Part shown: in pieces, positions 15,562 through 24,820 of the stretch
Layout of the letters: every line of letters begins with the position of its first letter
Numbering within the stretch: position 1 is the stretch's first letter
Assembly: GCF_022014595.1 (NCBI RefSeq)
Contig: NZ_CP091740.1
Coordinates: forward strand, 682,001-746,000
DNA length: 64,000 bases
Source of the DNA: Solitalea lacus
GTDB lineage: Bacteria > Bacteroidota > Bacteroidia > Sphingobacteriales > Sphingobacteriaceae
Reading direction: 5' to 3'
The notes under the pieces: generated by a model
What the model was told of the DNA's origin: nothing
Databases searched by the model: none
Seen by the model: the letters and a program-made list of their open reading frames with translations, nothing else
Translations under genes and position numbers: made by a program

Positions 15562-15663
15562 GTATATAATTCCGCGCCTTAGGGCATTGTATTAAGTTAA
15601 TCAATCCATTACCTTTTAGAAGCCAGAAGTTTAAGTTTTGGTCTAAGTCTATTTTATACAATT
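15543..15663 (+). promoter_or_regulatory. Putative attenuator between leader peptide and thrA
   Basis: Contains TACCCC/GGGGTA at 15543-15558, GCC/GGC around 15576, and CCAGAA (15623-15628) pairing with TTTTGG (15636-15641), followed by TCTAAGTCTATTTTAT. No strong hairpin with a long T-tract is visible, so a classic terminator/antiterminator switch is not proven. A weak terminator or control of thrA translation is possible. Confidence 0.4.
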
Positions 15664-18108
15664 ATGAGAGTTTTAAAATTTGGTGGCTCATCTGTTGAAT
15701 CGGCAGAAAACATAGAAAAAGTTGTATCCATAGTTAAGAAAAAATCAAAAGAAGATAAGCTTGCAGTAGTCGTTTCAGCGTTGAGAGGGGTGACTGATAT
15801 GCTAATAGCGGCAGGAACAGCCGCTTCAAAATCTGAAGAAAGTTATAAAGAGCTTTTGAGTGAGATAGAAAACCGTCATTTGGCAGAGGTTCGAAAACTC
15901 ATTCCAATAGCAGGACAGAGTTCAGTTTTAAGCCAAGTGAAAAAGATATTGAATGATTTGGAAAATACCTGCGAGGGTGTATTTCTGATTGGTGAACTTT
16001 CGGCTAAAACTCTGGATAAGATAATGTCAAAAGGAGAATTATTATCCTCATACATCATTTCAGAGAAAATGAAGTCAGATGGATTGAATGCTTCTTTGAA
16101 AGATTCAAGGGATCTGATAAAGACTGACGCTCGTTTTGGAAAAGCATCGGTTGATTTTGAAACTACCAATTTGCGTGCATGGCAATATTTTAATCAAGCA
16201 AGCGATATAACTGTATTGCCTGGGTTTGTTGGTTCCTCAGAAAGTGGTGAAACCACTACTTTGGGCCGAGGAGGTTCCGATTATACTGCTGCGATTATTG
16301 CCGGAGCTTTAAATGCTGATGAGTTGGAAATATGGACAGATGTTAGCGGTATGATGACTGCTGATCCACGACTGGTTATTCAGGCTTACCCCATTGAGCA
16401 AATTTCTTATGGCGAGGCGTTTGAGTTGTCGCATTTTGGCGCCAAAGTAATTTATCCGCCAACTATTCAACCTGTTTTAGAAAAGAAAATTCCAGTTTGG
16501 GTAAAAAACACCTTTGCTCCTGATGACTCAGGTACCTTGATTCATGAAAATGGACAAAGCAATGGTAAAGATACTATGGTAAAAGGTATATCAAGTATTG
16601 ATAAAATTGCTTTGCTGAGTTTGGAAGGAAGTGGTATGGTTGGAGTTCCCGGATTTTCGAAGAGACTCTTTGAATCATTGGCTCATCAAAATGTCAATGT
16701 TATTTTAATTACTCAAAGTTCATCTGAGCACTCAATTTGTGTGGCAATTAATGATGCCGACGTTATTAAAGCAAAGACAGCTATAGATAGCGAGTTTGCC
16801 TATGAAATCAGCGTGAAAAAAGTTGATCCGGTAATGATTGAGCGTGATCTCTCAATCGTGGCCCTTATTGGTGATAAGATGAAGAATCATGCCGGGGTTA
16901 GTGGTAAAATGTTTAGTGCCTTAGGTCGAAATGGTGTAAATATCAGGGCAATAGCGCAAGGATCTTCTGAGAAAAATATATCCACTGTAATTAATCAAAA
17001 GGATGTGAAAAAAGCGCTTAACGTGATTCACGAGGCCTTTTTCGAAACTCCAACTAAACAATTGAATTTGTTTATTGCAGGTGTTGGTAATGTTGGTGGC
17101 AAACTGCTCGATCAGCTTGGGAAGCAGGTGAAATTTCTAAATGAAGAGCTGCGTTTGAATGTACGTGTGGTTGGATTAGCCAATTCGAAAAGGATGGTTT
17201 TTGATGATGAGGGAATTTGTCTTGAAAGCTGGAAAGAACAGTTGGCCAATGGGCAAAATATGTCATTAAGTGAATTTGCCAAGCATGTCAAGGCAAAGAA
17301 TATGCGTAATAGTGTGTTTGTTGATAATTCGGCAAGTGAAGAAGTGGCAGGTGTGTATAAAGACTATTTAAAGAACAGTATTTCTGTTGTTACCTGTAAC
17401 AAAATTGCCGCCGCATCTGAATATCAGAATTATCGAAGTCTAAAGCTAGCCGCAATGGATCATAACGTTTCGTTCTTATTTGAAACAAATGTTGGTGCCG
17501 GTTTGCCAATTATCGGAACATTAAATGACATGGTTCGTAGTGGTGACCGTGTCCGTAAAATTGAAGCCGTTCTTTCTGGGAGTCTAAATTTCATCTTTAA
17601 TAATTTTAAAGCAGAGGTGTCTTTTGATGAGATAGTTCGCCAAGCACAGGCCGAAGGTTACACTGAGCCTGATCCGCGGATTGACTTAACTGGTACCGAT
17701 GTTAAACGAAAAATATTGATCTTGATAAGAGAAAGTGGTGTCGCAATGGAAATGGATGATATTGAAACCGTTCCATTTATGCCGGCAGATTGCCTTGAAG
17801 GAACCGTTGATGATTTTTTTGAGAAATTGAAAGAGCATAAACAGGTTTTCGATGACTTATACAAGGTTGCAGAAACAAAAGGTGAAAAATTGAAGTTTGT
17901 GGCTTCTTACGATAATGGAAAGGCTTCTGTTGGTTTAAGATCAGTTGCTCCAGATCATCCTTTGTACAAGCTGGACGGAAAAGACAATATCGTTTTGTTT
18001 ACCACCGATCGCTATCATGATCAACCATTAATTGTAAAAGGAGCAGGCGCGGGAGCCGATGTTACTGCGTCAGGCATCTTTGCTGATATAATCAAAACGG
18101 TTTTATAG
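15664..18108 (+). CDS. thrA: Bifunctional aspartate kinase / homoserine dehydrogenase
   Basis: An 814-residue fusion enzyme for the first and third steps from aspartate to homoserine. The aspartate kinase domain (about 1-295) begins VLKFGGSSVESAENIEKV and contains GFVGSSESGETTTLGRGGSDYTA. Two ACT-type regulatory segments follow (about 305-455: LLSLEGSGMVGVPGFSKRL and VALIGDKMKNHAGVSGKMF). The homoserine dehydrogenase domain starts near 463 with the NAD(P) motif LFIAGVGNVGGKLL, and includes NKIAAA, GAGLPIIGTLNDM and DVKRKILIL. Length and order match E. coli ThrA. It is first in a thrA-thrB-thrC operon behind a Thr/Ile-rich leader, so regulation by threonine supply is likely at both enzyme and transcript level. 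Confidence 0.97.
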   Translation: MRVLKFGGSSVESAENIEKVVSIVKKKSKEDKLAVVVSALRGVTDMLIAAGTAASKSEESYKELLSEIENRHLAEVRKLIPIAGQSSVLSQVKKILNDLENTCEGVFLIGELSAKTLDKIMSKGELLSSYIISEKMKSDGLNASLKDSRDLIKTDARFGKASVDFETTNLRAWQYFNQASDITVLPGFVGSSESGETTTLGRGGSDYTAAIIAGALNADELEIWTDVSGMMTADPRLVIQAYPIEQISYGEAFELSHFGAKVIYPPTIQPVLEKKIPVWVKNTFAPDDSGTLIHENGQSNGKDTMVKGISSIDKIALLSLEGSGMVGVPGFSKRLFESLAHQNVNVILITQSSSEHSICVAINDADVIKAKTAIDSEFAYEISVKKVDPVMIERDLSIVALIGDKMKNHAGVSGKMFSALGRNGVNIRAIAQGSSEKNISTVINQKDVKKALNVIHEAFFETPTKQLNLFIAGVGNVGGKLLDQLGKQVKFLNEELRLNVRVVGLANSKRMVFDDEGICLESWKEQLANGQNMSLSEFAKHVKAKNMRNSVFVDNSASEEVAGVYKDYLKNSISVVTCNKIAAASEYQNYRSLKLAAMDHNVSFLFETNVGAGLPIIGTLNDMVRSGDRVRKIEAVLSGSLNFIFNNFKAEVSFDEIVRQAQAEGYTEPDPRIDLTGTDVKRKILILIRESGVAMEMDDIETVPFMPADCLEGTVDDFFEKLKEHKQVFDDLYKVAETKGEKLKFVASYDNGKASVGLRSVAPDHPLYKLDGKDNIVLFTTDRYHDQPLIVKGAGAGADVTASGIFADIIKTVL

Positions 18109-18175
18109 ATAGACGGCGAACTACCATGTTGTTAGGTGTGTTTACTACCTGTTTGTTTCTCAAAAAATAATTCGA

Positions 18176-19099
18176 ATGAACGAAATAAAGATATTTTCTC
18201 CCGGTACTGTTGCCAATGTGGCCTGTGGTTTTGATGTTATGGGTTTTGCTTTGGATAGCCCGGGAGATGAAATGATTGTGCGTCGTATCAATGAAAGAGT
18301 AATTAAAATTGTTAAAGCAGAAGGATTTAATCTTCCGCTTGATGCCAATAAAAATGTGGCCGGAGTGGCCTTGCTTTCAATGTTAAACGAGGTAAAAGAT
18401 GAAGTGGGGTTTGAAATAGAGATCTTCAAAAAGATAAAGCCAGGAAGCGGTATTGGCTCCAGCGCTGCCAGTTCAGCGGGAGCTGTTGTCGCGGCAAATA
18501 AACTATTGGGTGACCCGTTTTCAAAAACAGATTTAGCTCGATTTGCCATGGAAGGCGAACGGTTGGCTTCAGGTACGGCTCACGCTGATAATGTTGCCCC
18601 TGCTATTTTCGGAGGTTTCACATTGGTGCGTAGTTATCAACCACTGGATATTATTAGTATTGATACACCTGATGAGCTTTTTGCTACGGTTATTCACCCT
18701 CAAATTGAGGTGAAAACTTCTGACGCACGTGAAATATTAAAGCGAAATGTATTACTGAAAGATGCTATTCGCCAGTGGGGTAATGTGGGAGGACTTGTAG
18801 CCGGCTTAATGAAATCTGACTATGATTTAATCAGTCGATCTCTTGAAGACGCAATTGTTGAGCCGATTCGATCGATTTTGATTCCTGCTTTTCAAGAGGT
18901 AAAGCTCAAATCAAAAGAAGCAGGTGCTTTAGGAGGAGGGATTTCAGGTTCAGGTCCTTCTGTTTTTATGCTTAGCCGCGGACAAGAGACCGGAGAAAGG
19001 GTAAAAATGGTGATGGCTGAAATTTACGATAAGGTAGGGATTGAATATGATATCCATCTCTCAAAAGTGAATAAAGAGGGCGTGAAAATTATTAGTTAA
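18176..19099 (+). CDS. thrB: Homoserine kinase
   Basis: A 307-residue GHMP-family kinase that phosphorylates homoserine with ATP, the fourth step to threonine. The GHMP ATP-binding motif PGSGIGSSAASSAGAVVAA lies near residues 95-113. The N-terminal IFSPGTVANVACGFDVMGFA and C-terminal LGGGISGSGPSVFML motifs are typical of ThrB. The ATG at 18176 is 67 nt after thrA and thrC begins 80 nt later, all on the plus strand with no terminator between, so they are probably co-transcribed. Confidence 0.96.
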   Translation: MNEIKIFSPGTVANVACGFDVMGFALDSPGDEMIVRRINERVIKIVKAEGFNLPLDANKNVAGVALLSMLNEVKDEVGFEIEIFKKIKPGSGIGSSAASSAGAVVAANKLLGDPFSKTDLARFAMEGERLASGTAHADNVAPAIFGGFTLVRSYQPLDIISIDTPDELFATVIHPQIEVKTSDAREILKRNVLLKDAIRQWGNVGGLVAGLMKSDYDLISRSLEDAIVEPIRSILIPAFQEVKLKSKEAGALGGGISGSGPSVFMLSRGQETGERVKMVMAEIYDKVGIEYDIHLSKVNKEGVKIIS

Positions 19100-19179
19100 T
19101 CTTTCATAGATTCTGATCAAAAACAAGTTCTTCTACGATCTAAGATCTATTGAACTAATCAGTTTAAATTAGGAAAAAC

Positions 19180-20481
19180 ATGAACTACTATAGTTTAAAT
19201 CATAATGCTCCGAATGTAAAATTCAGTGAAGCGGTAATACGTGGATTGGCTCCTGATAAAGGCTTATATTTTCCTGAGGCAATAACTCCCTTGTCCAAAG
19301 ATTTTATTGAGAATATTGAGAGTTATAGCCATGAAGAGATAGCTTTTGAAGCGGTTAGGCAATTTGCAGGAGATGAGTTAAGTGAAGCAGAATTAAAGCG
19401 AATTGTGGCTGAAACTGTCAGTTTTGACTTTCCTTTAGTGCAAGTCGAACCTAATGTGTATTCGCTTGAGCTTTTTCATGGGCCAACATTGGCTTTTAAA
19501 GATGTAGGAGCTCGCTTTATGGCGCGCTGTCTGGGTGCTTTTTCAAAGTTTGATGAGAAAAAGGTCACAGTTTTGGTTGCAACATCAGGAGATACCGGAG
19601 GCGCCGTTGCAGATGGCTTTTTAGGTGTTCCAGGTGTGGATGTGGTAATTCTTTACCCGAGTAAGAAGGTTAGTGATATTCAGGAAAAACAACTGACAAC
19701 CCTCGGTCAGAATATTAGTGCATTGGAAGTTGAAGGTACTTTTGATGATTGCCAACGAATGGTAAAAACAGCTTTTCTTGATGAAGAGCTGACTAGTGTA
19801 CTTAATTTAACTTCAGCAAACTCAATTAATGTTGCTCGTTGGCTGCCACAAATGTTCTATTACTTTTTTGCCTATCGTCAACTTAGGGATAAGTCAAAGA
19901 AATTAGTGGTTTCAGTTCCTAGCGGTAACTTTGGAAACATTTGTGCTGGAATGGTTGCTAAAAAGTTGGGGTTGCCAATAGATTTGTTTGTAGCTTCAAC
20001 AAATGCCAATAAAGTAGTGACCGAGTATTTGCAAACTGGTAATTATTCTCCTAAAGCTTCGGTTCAAACTATTTCAAATGCTATGGATGTGGGTGACCCA
20101 AGCAATTTTGTACGTATAGAACAGCTACATAATAAGGATTTTGATTTGCTTAAATCTTCTTTATTAAGCTTTAGCTATACTGACGATGAAACTCGTGAAG
20201 CGATACGTTTAGTTCATAAAGATACTGGTTATACGCTAGAGCCGCATGGAGCCGTAGGCTACCTAGGTTTGAAAGCTGCTCTTAGAGAGGCCCCTGAGAT
20301 GCAGGGAGTTTTTCTAGAAACAGCACATCCTTGTAAGTTTATCGATGTGGTTGAACGTACTTTGAAAGAAAAGGTAATTATACCTGCCAAATTGGAAAGT
20401 TTGTTGCTTAAGGAGAAAGTGTCAATTTTGATCAAAAATGATTATCAGCAATTGAAAGAGTACCTTTTGAAAAAGGGTTGA
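19180..20481 (+). CDS. thrC: Threonine synthase
   Basis: A 433-residue fold-type II PLP enzyme that converts O-phosphohomoserine to threonine. The PLP lysine is in FHGPTLAFKDVGARFM (near residue 107), and ATSGDTGGAVADGF is the Ser/Asp/Gly phosphate-binding loop. SANSINVARWLPQMFYY and SGNFGNICAGM are further family motifs. Its length puts it in the E. coli/yeast ThrC class, not the shorter plant-like class. Last gene of the thr operon; a long imperfect inverted repeat follows 28 nt after the stop. Confidence 0.96.
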   Translation: MNYYSLNHNAPNVKFSEAVIRGLAPDKGLYFPEAITPLSKDFIENIESYSHEEIAFEAVRQFAGDELSEAELKRIVAETVSFDFPLVQVEPNVYSLELFHGPTLAFKDVGARFMARCLGAFSKFDEKKVTVLVATSGDTGGAVADGFLGVPGVDVVILYPSKKVSDIQEKQLTTLGQNISALEVEGTFDDCQRMVKTAFLDEELTSVLNLTSANSINVARWLPQMFYYFFAYRQLRDKSKKLVVSVPSGNFGNICAGMVAKKLGLPIDLFVASTNANKVVTEYLQTGNYSPKASVQTISNAMDVGDPSNFVRIEQLHNKDFDLLKSSLLSFSYTDDETREAIRLVHKDTGYTLEPHGAVGYLGLKAALREAPEMQGVFLETAHPCKFIDVVERTLKEKVIIPAKLESLLLKEKVSILIKNDYQQLKEYLLKKG

Positions 20482-20509
20482 TCATCAATTGGTATAGCTT
20501 TTTTTTTAG

Positions 20510-20583
20510 AAAACTAATGTGAGTTTTATTACGTTAATTGATATAATTTGTTTATCTTTTTAACTAAAACTTACATTAGTTTT
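20510..20583. repeat. 18-bp inverted repeat downstream of thrC
   Basis: AAAACTAATGTGAGTTTT (20510-20527) and AAAACTTACATTAGTTTT (20566-20583) are complementary except for one position, around a 38-nt spacer. The right arm runs into TTTACATTTTT. It may end the thr transcript, or be a remnant of a small palindromic element. The S41 gene starts 35 nt later. Confidence 0.55.
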
Positions 20584-20618
20584 TACATTTTTAAAAGCAA
20601 TCTATAATCCGTTCTCTT

Positions 20619-22013
20619 ATGAATCAAAAACGCACTCTCTCGTTTTGGCTACTCATTGCTTTATGTTGGGCAGCTCCAGTCTTAGTAACCACTTCATGTA
20701 AAAAAAGTACTTCTTCCGAAACCGTTGAGCCAAAGCATGGTGATGTGCGAGACAGTGTTTACATGGTTGCAGAAACTTTTTATTTATGGGTAGATAATCT
20801 GCCTAATGCAGAATCATTTAAGCCAACTTCCTACCCAGGACCCGATGAAGTTATTGAAAAAATTAAAACTTATAGTCCATTATTAAATGGAAAGAATATT
20901 GATCGGTATAGTTTTGGGTTGCCGGAGGCTGAATACGAAAACTTAGCTAATGCCAATGAGTCTGACTATGGTTGTGGATTTAAGTTTGTCCGGCCCTCAG
21001 CCAATGATTATTCTGATGATTTGCGGATTACATATGTTTATAAGAATTCCCCAGCAGGGAGTCAGGGGGTGCAGAGGAGCTGGCGTGTATTGTCAATTAA
21101 TGGTATAGCAGCAAATACTAATAACATAAGTGCCCTTAATAATGCTTTAAATAGCACCGGTTCAGTTTCGTTTCAAATGAGGACACCTGCAAATGAAACG
21201 AAGAATCTAAATCTTATGGCAGCAACTTATACGGCTAATACTGTAATAAAAAGTTCTGTAATTGATTTGGGGACAAAAAAAGTGGGCTACATTATGTTCA
21301 ATACTTTCTTTGGGACTGCTATACAGGAAATTGAAGCTGCATTTAATGATTTTGTGGCAAAAGGAGTGACCGATGTTGTAGTGGATCTTCGTTATAATGG
21401 CGGAGGCAGGGTTGATATAGCCCAGCACTTTGCTAATCTTCTTGCTCCTGAAAGCGCTAAAGGGAAGGTAATGTATACCGAACAGCACAATGCATTGTTA
21501 ACTACCGAAGGTTGGAATGAAACTATTAATTACGATAATTCTGCAAGGAAATTGCCTTTGTTGCAAAAAGTTGCATTTATTGGGACTTCAGGAACTGCAT
21601 CGGCAAGCGAGCTGATGATCAATGTACTTAAGCCTTACTTAGGCGAGAGTCAGAAACTTTTTGGATCTACTACTTATGGTAAGCCTGTTGGCTTTTATCC
21701 TATTACAATAAATAGAAAACTACCTGATGCTTATACAACATTAATTGTTGCCGTAAAATCAATAAATTCTCAGGGGGGCAGTGATTACTATCAAGGTTTT
21801 GCTCCTGATGCGCTAGCGGTTGATGATGTAACTAGGGATTTTGGTGATCCAGAAGAAGCTTCATTGAAGGCTGCGCTCAACTGGATTCAAACGGGGACTA
21901 TTACTACTGCAACTGTTGCAACGCAATCGCTCCTGCGCTTAAGCCCAATTGTGGATGCGGCTAACTCTAAACTCGATCATGCGTTTAAAGGATCGATTTT
22001 CAAAGAAAAATAG
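20619..22013 (+). CDS. S41-family (C-terminal processing-like) peptidase lipoprotein
   Basis: A 464-residue lipoprotein: signal peptide with lipobox VTTSC (Cys near residue 27). An N-terminal helical region (about 40-120, VYMVAETFYLWVDNLP) is followed by a PDZ-like domain (about 125-200, with SPAGSQGVQRSWRVLSINGIA) and the S41 tail-specific protease domain. That domain has VGYIMFNTFFG, VVDLRYNGGGRVDIAQ and the serine nucleophile region GTSGTASASE (Ser328 or Ser330), with a following TTYGKPVG supplying the expected Lys. It would cleave peptides at the envelope. Such lipoproteins are common in Bacteroidota; the substrate is unknown. A terminator follows. Confidence 0.87.
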   Translation: MNQKRTLSFWLLIALCWAAPVLVTTSCKKSTSSETVEPKHGDVRDSVYMVAETFYLWVDNLPNAESFKPTSYPGPDEVIEKIKTYSPLLNGKNIDRYSFGLPEAEYENLANANESDYGCGFKFVRPSANDYSDDLRITYVYKNSPAGSQGVQRSWRVLSINGIAANTNNISALNNALNSTGSVSFQMRTPANETKNLNLMAATYTANTVIKSSVIDLGTKKVGYIMFNTFFGTAIQEIEAAFNDFVAKGVTDVVVDLRYNGGGRVDIAQHFANLLAPESAKGKVMYTEQHNALLTTEGWNETINYDNSARKLPLLQKVAFIGTSGTASASELMINVLKPYLGESQKLFGSTTYGKPVGFYPITINRKLPDAYTTLIVAVKSINSQGGSDYYQGFAPDALAVDDVTRDFGDPEEASLKAALNWIQTGTITTATVATQSLLRLSPIVDAANSKLDHAFKGSIFKEK

Positions 22014-22038
22014 TGGCGACGAGATAGTGTATATTTTG

Positions 22039-22070
22039 AGGGTAAGTCAAATTTTGGGCTTACCCTTATT
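22039..22070 (+). terminator. Terminator after the S41 peptidase gene
   Basis: AGGGTAAG pairs with CTTACCCT around a 12-nt loop, followed by TATTTATT. It lies 26 nt after the stop. Confidence 0.7.
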
Positions 22071-22128
22071 TATTAAGTATTTATGTAGATAAATTGACAA
22101 AAGTCATATCAAAGGCTTGGAAAAAGTC

Positions 22129-22136
22129 TAAATTTG
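22129..22136 (+). promoter_or_regulatory. Bacteroidota -7 box (TAAATTTG) for fumC
   Basis: TAAATTTG matches TAnnTTTG, 40 nt before the fumC ATG at 22177. Confidence 0.5.
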
Positions 22137-22176
22137 CCCGTCTATAATTAATAATTTTTTTAGTCAAAATAGTAAC

Positions 22177-23577
22177 ATGGAATACCGCATAGAAAAAGAC
22201 ACTATGGGCGAAGTGCAGGTTCCTGCCGATAAATTCTGGGGTGCTCAAACCCAACGCTCAATTGAGAACTTTAAAATTGCTCAGGATATTAATAAAATGC
22301 CTAAAGAGGTTGTTAAAGCATTTGCATACTTAAAACATGCAGCAGCCTTAACCAATCTTGATGCTGGTGTTTTACCAAAAGAAAAAGCTGATTTAATTGG
22401 AAAGGTTTGCGAAGAAATTTTAACGGGTAAACTTGATGATCAATTTCCGTTAGTTGTTTGGCAAACTGGATCAGGAACCCAGTCGAACATGAATGTAAAT
22501 GAGGTAATTGCTTACCGTGCACATGTTTTAAACGGGGGTAGTTTAGCTGATAAGGAAAAGGTTTTAAATCCTAATGATGATGTGAACAAGTCGCAGTCGT
22601 CAAATGATACATTCCCTACAGCTATGCACATTGCGGCGTATAAAATGTTGATGGAGACCACTATTCCGGGGATTGTTAAACTGCGTGATACATTGGCTGC
22701 TAAAGCAGAAGCATTTAAGCATGTTGTAAAGATTGGTCGTACGCACTTCATGGACGCCACTCCTTTAACTTTAGGTCAGGAGTTCTCTGGGTACGTTTCT
22801 CAATTGAGTCATGGTTTAAAGGCGATCAATAATACTTTGGCTCACCTTTCAGAGTTAGCGTTAGGCGGAACAGCGGTAGGAACAGGTATCAATACTCCAA
22901 AAGGATATTCTGAAAACGTATCTAAACATATTGCCCAATTAACAGGACTTCCATTCATTACTGCGGAAAATAAATTTGAAGCCCTTGCTGCACACGACGC
23001 AATTGTTGAGGCTCATGGTGCTTTAAAAACCGTTGCTGTTAGTTTGATGAAGATCGGTAACGATATTCGTATGCTTTCATCTGGTCCTCGTTCAGGTATC
23101 GGTGAAATTCATATTCCTGATAACGAACCAGGTTCTTCAATTATGCCAGGAAAAGTTAACCCTACGCAATGCGAAGCAATGACAATGGTTGCTGCTCAGG
23201 TGTTGGGGAATGATGTAGCAATTAATGTGGGTGGTTCAAATGGTCATTTTGAGTTGAATGTTTTCAAGCCGATGATGATTTACAACTTCTTGCACTCAGC
23301 ACGTTTGATTGGTGACGTGTGTGTGTCATTCAATGATAAATGTGCTCTAGGTATTGAGCCTATTGAAAAAAATATTCAAAACCACCTGAATAATTCCTTA
23401 ATGCTGGTGACATCATTAAATACCAAAATTGGCTATTACAAAGCAGCAGAAATTGCTCAAACGGCTCATAAGCAAGGGAAAACCCTTAAAGAAACTGCCG
23501 TTGAGTTAGGTTATGTTACCGCAGAACAATTTGATGAGTGGGTTAATCCAATTGATATGGTTGGAGAGCTCAAGTAG
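22177..23577 (+). CDS. fumC: Class II fumarate hydratase
   Basis: A 466-residue iron-independent fumarase of the TCA cycle, interconverting fumarate and malate as a homotetramer. The superfamily signature [16 protein letters not shown] (near residues 318-333) carries the active-site loop serine. [14 protein letters not shown] and [14 protein letters not shown] bind substrate, and [20 protein letters not shown] contains the catalytic His. Length and motifs separate it from aspartase and argininosuccinate lyase, though aspartase is a close relative. It has its own promoter element and terminator. Confidence 0.95.
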   Translation: MEYRIEKDTMGEVQVPADKFWGAQTQRSIENFKIAQDINKMPKEVVKAFAYLKHAAALTNLDAGVLPKEKADLIGKVCEEILTGKLDDQFPLVVWQTGSGTQSNMNVNEVIAYRAHVLNGGSLADKEKVLNPNDDVNKSQSSNDTFPTAMHIAAYKMLMETTIPGIVKLRDTLAAKAEAFKHVVKIGRTHFMDATPLTLGQEFSGYVSQLSHGLKAINNTLAHLSELALGGTAVGTGINTPKGYSENVSKHIAQLTGLPFITAENKFEALAAHDAIVEAHGALKTVAVSLMKIGNDIRMLSSGPRSGIGEIHIPDNEPGSSIMPGKVNPTQCEAMTMVAAQVLGNDVAINVGGSNGHFELNVFKPMMIYNFLHSARLIGDVCVSFNDKCALGIEPIEKNIQNHLNNSLMLVTSLNTKIGYYKAAEIAQTAHKQGKTLKETAVELGYVTAEQFDEWVNPIDMVGELK

Positions 23578-23621
23578 TTGAGATATTGAATTGCAATTAT
23601 TAGGAAATTTAATAATTACTT

Positions 23622-23653
23622 AAAGCCTTCATCCAAGCAGATGAAGGCTTTTT
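23622..23653 (+). terminator. Intrinsic terminator after fumC
   Basis: AAAGCCTTCATC (23622-23633) and its exact complement (23640-23651) around a six-nt loop, ending in T residues. Confidence 0.88.
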
Positions 23654-23685
23654 AGATTACTTTTGACTAGTTGAAAAATAGGTTC

Positions 23686-24486
23686 ATGAAGTCAATAAAA
23701 CTTACTTCCTTAGGATTAATCGTATTATTCTTATTAACTATTCTTGCTCCACAAACTTCCCAGGCTTGGGGTAAAACAGGTCACCGCTTAATAGGTGAAA
23801 TTGCCGATCGTCATTTAACTAAAAAGACAAAAAGAGCCATTAACAAAATCTTAGGTACAGAATCAGTTGCCATGGTGAGTGATTGGTCCGATTTTATTAA
23901 GTCGGATCGTAAATATGACAGTACACAGGTTTGGCATTACATAAATTTAGAAGATGGACTTACCTGTGAACAGATAAAGGAAAAGTGTGCAAATGATTCA
24001 GTAAATCTTGCTTTTGCTATTCGAAAGATGACTTCAATTTTAAAGGATCAGCAAAGTTCAAGTGAATTAAAGAAAGATGCATTGCGATTTTTAATTCATT
24101 TAGTGGGAGATGCTAATCAACCTATGCACATTGGTCGCCCAACTGATAAGGGCGGAAACGATATTAAAATGACTTGGTTTAAAAAAACAACCAACTTGCA
24201 TCGTATTTGGGATGATGATCTTATTGAGTTTCAGGACTTGAGCTATACTGAATATGCAACTGCTCTAAATCATCCTACACAAGCTCAAATAGAGGCTTGC
24301 CAGTCTATTGATCCTTCTGATTGGTTTTGTGAAACCTATGGATTGAGTAGAAAACTTTATCAAAATGCTGAGAAAGAAACTGATATTGGTTACAAGTATA
24401 ATTATGTGTTCCTTTCGGCTTTAAATGAGCAACTGCTTAAAAGCGGATTGCGTTTGGCCAATGTTTTAAATGAGATTTATAGATAA
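23686..24486 (+). CDS. S1/P1-family nuclease
   Basis: A 266-residue exported zinc-dependent phosphodiesterase. After a signal peptide (about 1-28, ending SQA), the mature protein begins W-G-K-T-G-H, where the N-terminal Trp and a His bind zinc. Other ligands follow in family order: SDWSDFIKSD, VWHYINL, FLIHLVGDANQPMH, GGNDIKM and NLHRIWDDDLI. The family degrades single-stranded DNA and RNA and removes 3'-phosphates, fitting periplasmic or extracellular nucleotide scavenging. The ATG at 23686 is preferred over an in-frame TTG at 23671 because it places the signal peptide normally. It is not in an operon. Confidence 0.9.
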   Translation: MKSIKLTSLGLIVLFLLTILAPQTSQAWGKTGHRLIGEIADRHLTKKTKRAINKILGTESVAMVSDWSDFIKSDRKYDSTQVWHYINLEDGLTCEQIKEKCANDSVNLAFAIRKMTSILKDQQSSSELKKDALRFLIHLVGDANQPMHIGRPTDKGGNDIKMTWFKKTTNLHRIWDDDLIEFQDLSYTEYATALNHPTQAQIEACQSIDPSDWFCETYGLSRKLYQNAEKETDIGYKYNYVFLSALNEQLLKSGLRLANVLNEIYR

Positions 24487-24820
24487 AGTTCTAAGAAGAC
24501 AAGGAAAACCGTTCTTTATTTGTTTTAAAGGCATTTTATTGGCCTCAATCTTGCTGTAAATAAAGCATAACAAATAAATATAGGGTGGTGCAAAATAGCT
24601 GCAAACCAAAAAATGTTATCTTTGTTATTATTAGTGCTTTTGAACTCAATGTTTTAAAGTGCTTTTGGTTGATATGTGGAAAAAAAGGACCGCTGTGGTT
24701 GGAAGATTAATTCTATCTTTTCAATAGTTAAAACCAGCCTGTTAAACTTTTCGTTTAATACCATACAGGGTGCTGAATTTCAATACGTTTCGTTCTTTTT
24801 AACCTTTTGTGGACTAATCA
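24487..24820 (+). promoter_or_regulatory. 334-nt gap with -7 box (TATCTTTG) and long leader of the TPR gene
   Basis: TATCTTTG at 24617-24624 matches TAnnTTTG and predicts a start near 24631, leaving a leader of roughly 190 nt before the TPR gene. I see no clear -33 element, terminator, known riboswitch or convincing small gene. The sequence is AT-rich with modest local complementarity only. Confidence 0.4.

Noticed and set aside
24674-24727. A 17-codon frame (MWKKRTAVVGRL...) in the TPR leader
   Set aside because: No codon bias, no run of one amino acid, and no biosynthetic operon downstream; short frames are expected by chance.
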